A stretch of 64,000 nucleotides of DNA. Origin: Eopsaltria australis (taxonomy: Eukaryota; Chordata; Aves; Passeriformes; Petroicidae). The stretch spans positions 496,001-560,000 of the forward strand of contig JAVTVJ010000663.1 in NCBI GenBank assembly GCA_034509425.1, in the 5' to 3' direction. Positions 58,476 through 64,000 of this stretch are shown here, piece by piece (the first letter of the stretch is position 1; every line of letters starts with the position of its first letter). Below the pieces are notes generated by a model. The model did no database searches, was not told where the DNA came from, and worked only from the letters and a program-made list of their open reading frames with translations. The translations under genes and the position numbers were made by a program.

Positions 58476-59376
58476 ATAGTTCTTTTTCTTTAAAGCTTGC
58501 TAACTGATAATTTCAGAGTGGATTTCTTGTGATCAATCATTCTCTATTTATCACATTAACATCATTCATCTCTGTGCAGCCTCATTCTTTTGGCCCCTCA
58601 TCTATTACTTTTTCAGTCTGATGAATTCTCTTCCATTAGTACTTCCTGATTCCCTCCTGAAATATTTTCATTACCTTTCCATGTTCTGTTCTGCTGTATC
58701 TGAGTATCTGTTCCGTATGTCAGAGCTCCAAGCCATTTTCTATGGTGTGTGGAGGATCCATATCTAATTAAGAGAGAGTGCATGGCAGAGCAATAGGCTA
58801 ATGAACCACTGCAAGGGCTTGCTCTGAGCAAATCTTCAGTTGTTTAGTATTAACGTCACAATGTGGAAGATTGAACATAAAGTCTATTGAAGTTTATATG
58901 TCAACAACACCGAAAAATAAACAAAATTACTTTCAGTAAGAAAGGCACTAAAAAATGTAATGAACACAGAAATGTAAGTCTTAAAAACTGTCTTTCACCG
59001 ACAGACAAGCTGCCTATCACCACTGAAAAGTCTGTCCACAGTCTGTGGTCACCATGAGAATATATTTGATTGGAGTACATACAGAGCTTAAGAAACATGG
59101 ATTTTTACTGTGGATCCTGGTATTTTATTGCTGCTAAGTTTCTTTATAACTGCATCATATTTAAAAAGTCACTCTGCTGTGAATAAAGTCCCTAGTAGTA
59201 GAATTTTTCAGGTGCTCATTCATCACAATTATATTCTTAATGGTTTCACTTTTGAAATAACATAACATCTGTCAAATAAAAAAACTTTCCTGGAGCTTCT
59301 CCAATTGTTTTGCACTTCCCAGCCACACACATCCATGGAAGCGGGTACATCTTCCACATAATTTCCCACAGAAATA

Positions 59377-59383
<7 letters not shown>
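58476..59383. other. AT-rich DNA, nothing recognised
   Basis: No gene or repeat family recognised. Confidence 0.5.

Positions 59384-59419
<36 letters not shown>
59384..59419 (+). repeat. (ATT)12 microsatellite
   Basis: Twelve uninterrupted ATT units. The poly-Leu frame plus 59310-59501 is an artefact. Confidence 0.95.
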
Positions 59420-62400
59420 GTCAGGTTATTCATCACATTCTTCCAAAACTTTTGTATTATTAAGTTGTCTTCTCACAATAAGCCATAAGATCTTCAATTA
59501 GACCATTCACAGGAACTAGGGTAGTTTTTGACTGTGTGACAGTAGTAATAATACTATTAAAAATAATAATGATTAAACCACGAAGTTTTTACCTTTCACA
59601 GACTCTTGAGGCCTTGTTTTGCCACATATCAACATTTTCATCTTTCATGCATTAATCAATATTCCATAGTCTTTTCTGATCACTCAAAGCCCCTAGAGTT
59701 TCTTGAGTGACAGAGTGATTTGAATATCCAAATTCATTAGTCAACTAGAATGTTAATTTATGATTTTCTTTAAAATATTTCCATTTTGTACTCTTGGCCC
59801 TCTTGCACAGAGAATTTCAAGAGAGAAAGCAACAGTGTGTACATTCACACTTTCTCTTTGTTGATGACAAATATTTCTTATGTTACATCTTTTTTTACAA
59901 GTAATTCTGCTTGTGGCACAACCAGTAACCAAATGTGGTGGAGAGCTCACCTGGAATATCACTCCAGCATAGCTAGTCAAATCAATCCTTTGACAAATAT
60001 AATTCCTTTAAGACAACAAACAACCAAACAGATTCTAGCACTTCTCCAGTCAGATTACTGAGATTTATGTAGGAGGTTTTGTATCTCTTCTTTTTCTGAA
60101 TCTTGCCACTTGGTAAGACAACACATTTTCCTTTAAATTCTCAAGTGACTTCAGCTTTACCATTCTTACATTAAATACTTGTGAAACTTACATGAAAATC
60201 TTGTGAACTACTACCAGGAAACACTCCTTGATGTGGGGGCATAGTCCAGTTTCCTAAATATCAGAACATACTAAGTGCAGGAAGTTCCATGTATCTTGAG
60301 TTATTATAATATCTGTTGGTTTTTTTGTGATTTTTGGTGGTGGGAGGGGGTTAATGGGTTTCTGTTTCTGTGGAGTTTTTTGTAATTTTCTTTTTTTTGG
60401 TTTTTTATTGTTTTTTTTTGGTTTTTTTTGGTTTTGTTTTCTTTTTTTTTTTCTGTTTATTTCCAGGTCTTTTAATTAAAAGTGCAATTTTAATTTTTAA
60501 TGCTGGAGGTTTTGTCCTCCTAAACAGTCAATAACATGCAACAGTTACTTGTCTTTATATAGATCCTCATGAGACTCTTTCAAACTATTCATATTTTCCT
60601 TCATGTTATTTGCATCCCACCTGTTTTGATTTAGTCATTTTTCTATTCTGGTACACAAAACAGAAGACCTTTCTGTAGTTTTTCAAAATCAGTATATTTG
60701 GATTATTGGGAGTATTTGATGGTACTGGGAACATTGATAAACTTGTCTCTTAATAGTCACACCTTTTTTCTGATCATTGAAGAATGTATTGCATAATACT
60801 GGTCCTAACATAGATGGGTAAGAATGTATCTGTAGAAAAATGGTTCCTCCTGACCATATTTGGGACTACCTGTGGTCCAGTTTGTAAGTCCTTGTGGTTG
60901 AAGTATAATAGATATGCTCCTGAAATACAGGCTCTCCTATGGTTTTGTCCAAAATAAATAGTTGCGCAAACTTCCAGACTATCCATGATATAAACCAAAG
61001 CATTTCGCAGACAATGCTGACTCTTTTTTTAAAAGGTGCAATCTTCCTCTGCACAAAAAATGTAGTTTGGGATACTCCCTCACAAGGAGTGATAGCTTAA
61101 TTCTCATAATTTCTCTGTCTTTTCAACCAGTTGGCAGTATGCAAAGCAATTTCCTTTTTATCCCATGAACAAGTCAGTTTCTTCATGATCCTTTGGTGCA
61201 AGACAGTATCCATGTGCGTTAAATCAGTGAGAAACTCTTACGCTGGGACATGCTGACTCTTTCAAACAACTCCAGGGGATCTGTGAGGTATGATTTCTAT
61301 CTTCCTATTCTTCTTTGTCTTATCAATAAATTGCTAAATTCTTGTACTTTACTCTTCTTCTGTATCTAATATTTATCACCAGCCATTCAAATGGAAGCTG
61401 CTGTTTTATTTGATTTCCTTTAGTGTCTTTAGTACCAAAGCCAATGTATTTTATTATTTAGCAAACTAATAGCTCTGGGATAACATATTTAGAATTTTGA
61501 CATGAATATATGTTATTTGTCTTACAGAAGGCAAGGAATTCTTCTTACCATAACACTGCTTCTCATAACATAACTTCAGAACAAAGGATAAGCATAGACA
61601 TGTGTGCTTCTATTAGCTCCATTTGGTGTTTCAACAATTTGTGGTTAATGCAATTCAGATGACTGAACTCATTAGAATGGATGGTATCCTCTTTCTAGCT
61701 AAATTCCTGATCAGAGTGTAATGGAAACCATGATATTGTTTGGTTTGGGGGTTTGGTTGTTTTGTTGGTTTGTTTTCTTTCTTATTTTTAATTACAACAT
61801 AAGATTCCTCTCTTCCCATAACTGATATGAAATCTAAGGTCTTGATTATCTTTCCAGAGATACAGATAGATTTTCTTATAGAACCTAGTTCAGAGTATTT
61901 TCATTATATCCTGAGGAAGAATGGATTATAAATAATGAGTTTATTGTAATCCTTCATGTGTTTAAATATTATGATATAAAGGCCACTTATAATCCAGAGG
62001 GCTAAAAGTCTTAAACACAGGCAAAAATATGTAGAATGTATGAAACTTTCTTGATTTTTATTATTAAGTCTACGACACAACAAGAATTTCATTTGGATAA
62101 GGCATGTCCCATTTGGTTACACTAATATGTAAAGACATGGACTAAATCTTACCTTGTTATGATATATTTATCTGACATCAGTGAAGGTTATGCAGAGTCA
62201 AATTAAAATTGCATTTTTCAATCCTACTCATATGATACAGAGTTGATGTTGTCTCTGTTGCTGTTTGTTTCTTCATTATTCATTGACTGAAAAAAATTGT
62301 TTGTAGCTCATATGGGAAGAGTATATTTATTGTACCTTGGCTCAAAACCATTAACCTTCCTGTAAAATAGTGCCACAGTATATTCTTTACATACAATATT

Positions 62401-62934
62401 TCAGTGCACTGCAATCATTTTTATTTGTCCATACAAAAAAATGTGAATGTTTTTTTCTACACCTAGTTGACATGAATGAACCACACTTACAATATCACAA
62501 TATCTGTATATATGTGAAATACAGAATATTATTGTATTTATTTATCTTTCATTTTCTTCCAAAAATAGATATTTATTATTTTCAGCTTAACTTTCAGCTG
62601 CTATTTTTGGTTAGTCTCTATCTTATTGCTTTTATAAAATATTAATGAATTTGTATCATCAGTGCCAGAGTTAATTTTGCCACCAACCTAAAGGCAAAGC
62701 TGAGTTACCTGTCTTCCTTCTAATTGTAGACTATATCTATTAATTTCTCTTTTTGATTTTAAGTGTTCTAGTCTCTTCTGTCTTCCTGTTTTATTGGTAT
62801 TTTATCCCCAATGCCACTATATACTTTTTTACTATATACATTTACTGCATAGATATTTCTATGTGTCGTTTATCTCCTTCCTTCTGATAATATCACAAAC
62901 CTTTTCATTAACTTTTCCTACAATTCTTGTCCTC
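59420..62934. other. AT-rich DNA with G/T-rich low-complexity tracts
   Basis: T/GGT-rich tracts lie at 60318-60460 and 61735-61775. No exon, RNA gene or repeat family recognised. Confidence 0.5.
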
Positions 62935-63230
62935 TCAATAGTTTTGGCTCCTCATGGGTAGGAGAAAGAGGAAACTAGCAGTAATGTTGAGCTTGGGAAG
63001 AAAGAAGTAGGGAGAAAGTGGTTTTAAATTTTTGGTTTATTTATCACTACCCTGCTCTGATTTGATTGCTAATAAATTAAACAAATTTCCCCAAGCTAAG
63101 TCTGGTTTGCCTTTGATTTTAATCAGGGAGTGATCTCCCCTTGTTCTTGTTTTGATCATTTTTGTTTTATTTTCTGTACCCTCTCCAGCCGAGGAGGGTA
63201 GTGATAAATTTGATTTGCTGGGTACCTGGC
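62935..63230 (+). mobile_element. ERVL-type LTR, 3' part (approximate ends)
   Basis: Same block order as 9530-9844: a purine-rich GGGAGAAAGTGG stretch, TTTTGGTTTATTTATCACT..CTGCTCTG, the AATAAATTAAAC poly(A) block near 63071, TTTCCCCAAGCTAAGTCTGG, GGGAGTGATCTCCCC, CCTCTCCAGCCGAGGAGGGT and an end near ACCTGGCATCTAGT. This order is characteristic of a common avian ERVL-type LTR R/U5 region. The U3 part is missing or decayed. Confidence 0.7.
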
Positions 63231-64000
63231 ATCTAGTACATACACTAAAAATAAAATATTTATTATCAAATGTTTCTATAAAAGTGGGAAAATTTCCATG
63301 TGGTGGTTTGGTGTGTTTTCACATAAAGTCTCTAAGTAATCTAATTCACTTAAAATACTACTTTACAATTCTAAATGGAGATTTTTCAAAACATGTCACC
63401 CTTTCAGAAATATTCTGCTGATGATTTCCACACCAGAGAGAGCTGATAGGGCTGATGGTCCAATATGGAGCCATGCTACTAGCACTATTTTTGTAAACCT
63501 ATTATTTTGATGAGACTATTTTTGAGCCTGTTGTACAATTAAGTTTAGTAGAACAGGCTGTGTGTGCAGCCTCTGTGTAGAGTTTAGGTATGTAGAGATT
63601 TTAGAAGGCTAGCAAAAACTATAGGTATCCAGGGCATTAAACAACATGTAAACTTTAATTTTACACAATGAACATTCAGAGCTGTCAGTCAGTTAGAGAT
63701 TTTGCAATAGATTTTTTGAAAACTACTTAAAAATTACTTCATTTTTTTCTATATTCTTCTAAGGTATACTACTAAATCTTCAATACTTTAAGAAAAATAG
63801 AATTGTCTAGTAAAAACAAGGATCATGGAAAATAGCTATGATTTTTGCAAGGATGGAATAGGACCCTTTGACTAAAGCATAAATTATCTGCAGATATTCT
63901 CCTTAAATCGATGGTAAATAGACCAAAGACTGGGCCAGCTACAGCACAGGAAAATCTTAAGGCAAAATTGCTTTGCTAATGATGTACAACTTGAGCACAA
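63231..64000. other. AT-rich DNA, nothing recognised
   Basis: No gene or repeat family recognised up to the window edge. Confidence 0.5.

Noticed and set aside
1..64000. CRISPR arrays, operons, phage or prokaryotic mobile systems
   Set aside because: Spaced direct repeats, dense long frames and ribosome sites are absent. The repeats present are avian LINEs, LTRs and microsatellites.

Overview
The window reads as nuclear DNA of a bird, probably a songbird, from an AT-rich gene desert or a very large intron. The evidence is the repeat content. There are five CR1 LINE pieces, four of which reach the avian CR1 3' end with its ATTCTRTG-type tail. There are ERVL-type LTRs with 5-bp target duplications and ERVK/betaretrovirus-like LTRs with 6-bp target duplications. 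I found no prokaryotic gene organisation, CRISPR array, rRNA or tRNA gene, and no exon of a host protein-coding gene that I can name. Most open frames are chance frames in AT-rich DNA or shadows inside repeats.

Layout. 1-352 holds a CR1 reverse-transcriptase fragment (minus). 2166-4210 is an old ERV remnant (minus) whose 3' LTR (2166-3319) is split by a younger solo LTR (2272-2793). A degraded ERVL-type LTR end lies at 9530-9844. A solo ERVK-like LTR with perfect 6-bp duplications sits at 15407-16051. A solo ERVL-like LTR with perfect 5-bp duplications (22763-23206) is followed directly by a CR1 tail (23234-23619) and, further on, by 50 consecutive A's (23851-23900). CR1 pieces follow at 26110-26335 and 28235-29833, the latter with recognisable but broken reverse transcriptase. 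30870-31831 is an unclassified LTR-like block. The centrepiece is a complete short provirus at 34563-37814 (minus), followed by a CR1 tail at 38078-38533. From there to 64000 the DNA is mostly unannotatable AT-rich sequence with microsatellites, a 23-bp-arm near-perfect palindrome (41520-41567), two further LTR-like blocks (52432-53322 and 56919-57540) and a second ERVL-type LTR end (62935-63230).

The provirus is the one element whose parts work together. Two LTRs about 2% apart are flanked by a 6-bp duplication (AGTCTC). It has a Lys-tRNA-like primer site, a leader with possible splice donors, one long intact gag-like frame of 475 codons, a possible splice acceptor before a short hydrophobic C-terminal remnant, and a polypurine tract. 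It has no protease, polymerase or full envelope frame, so it looks like a non-autonomous element that kept its cis signals and an altered Gag and depended on a helper. The gag frame appears to join a betaretrovirus-type matrix, a long proline-rich stretch, a remnant of capsid, and a basic tail I do not recognise. This is the best candidate here for something not previously described.

Limits: all family calls rest on reading by eye. Ends marked approximate were set from where recognisable sequence fades.
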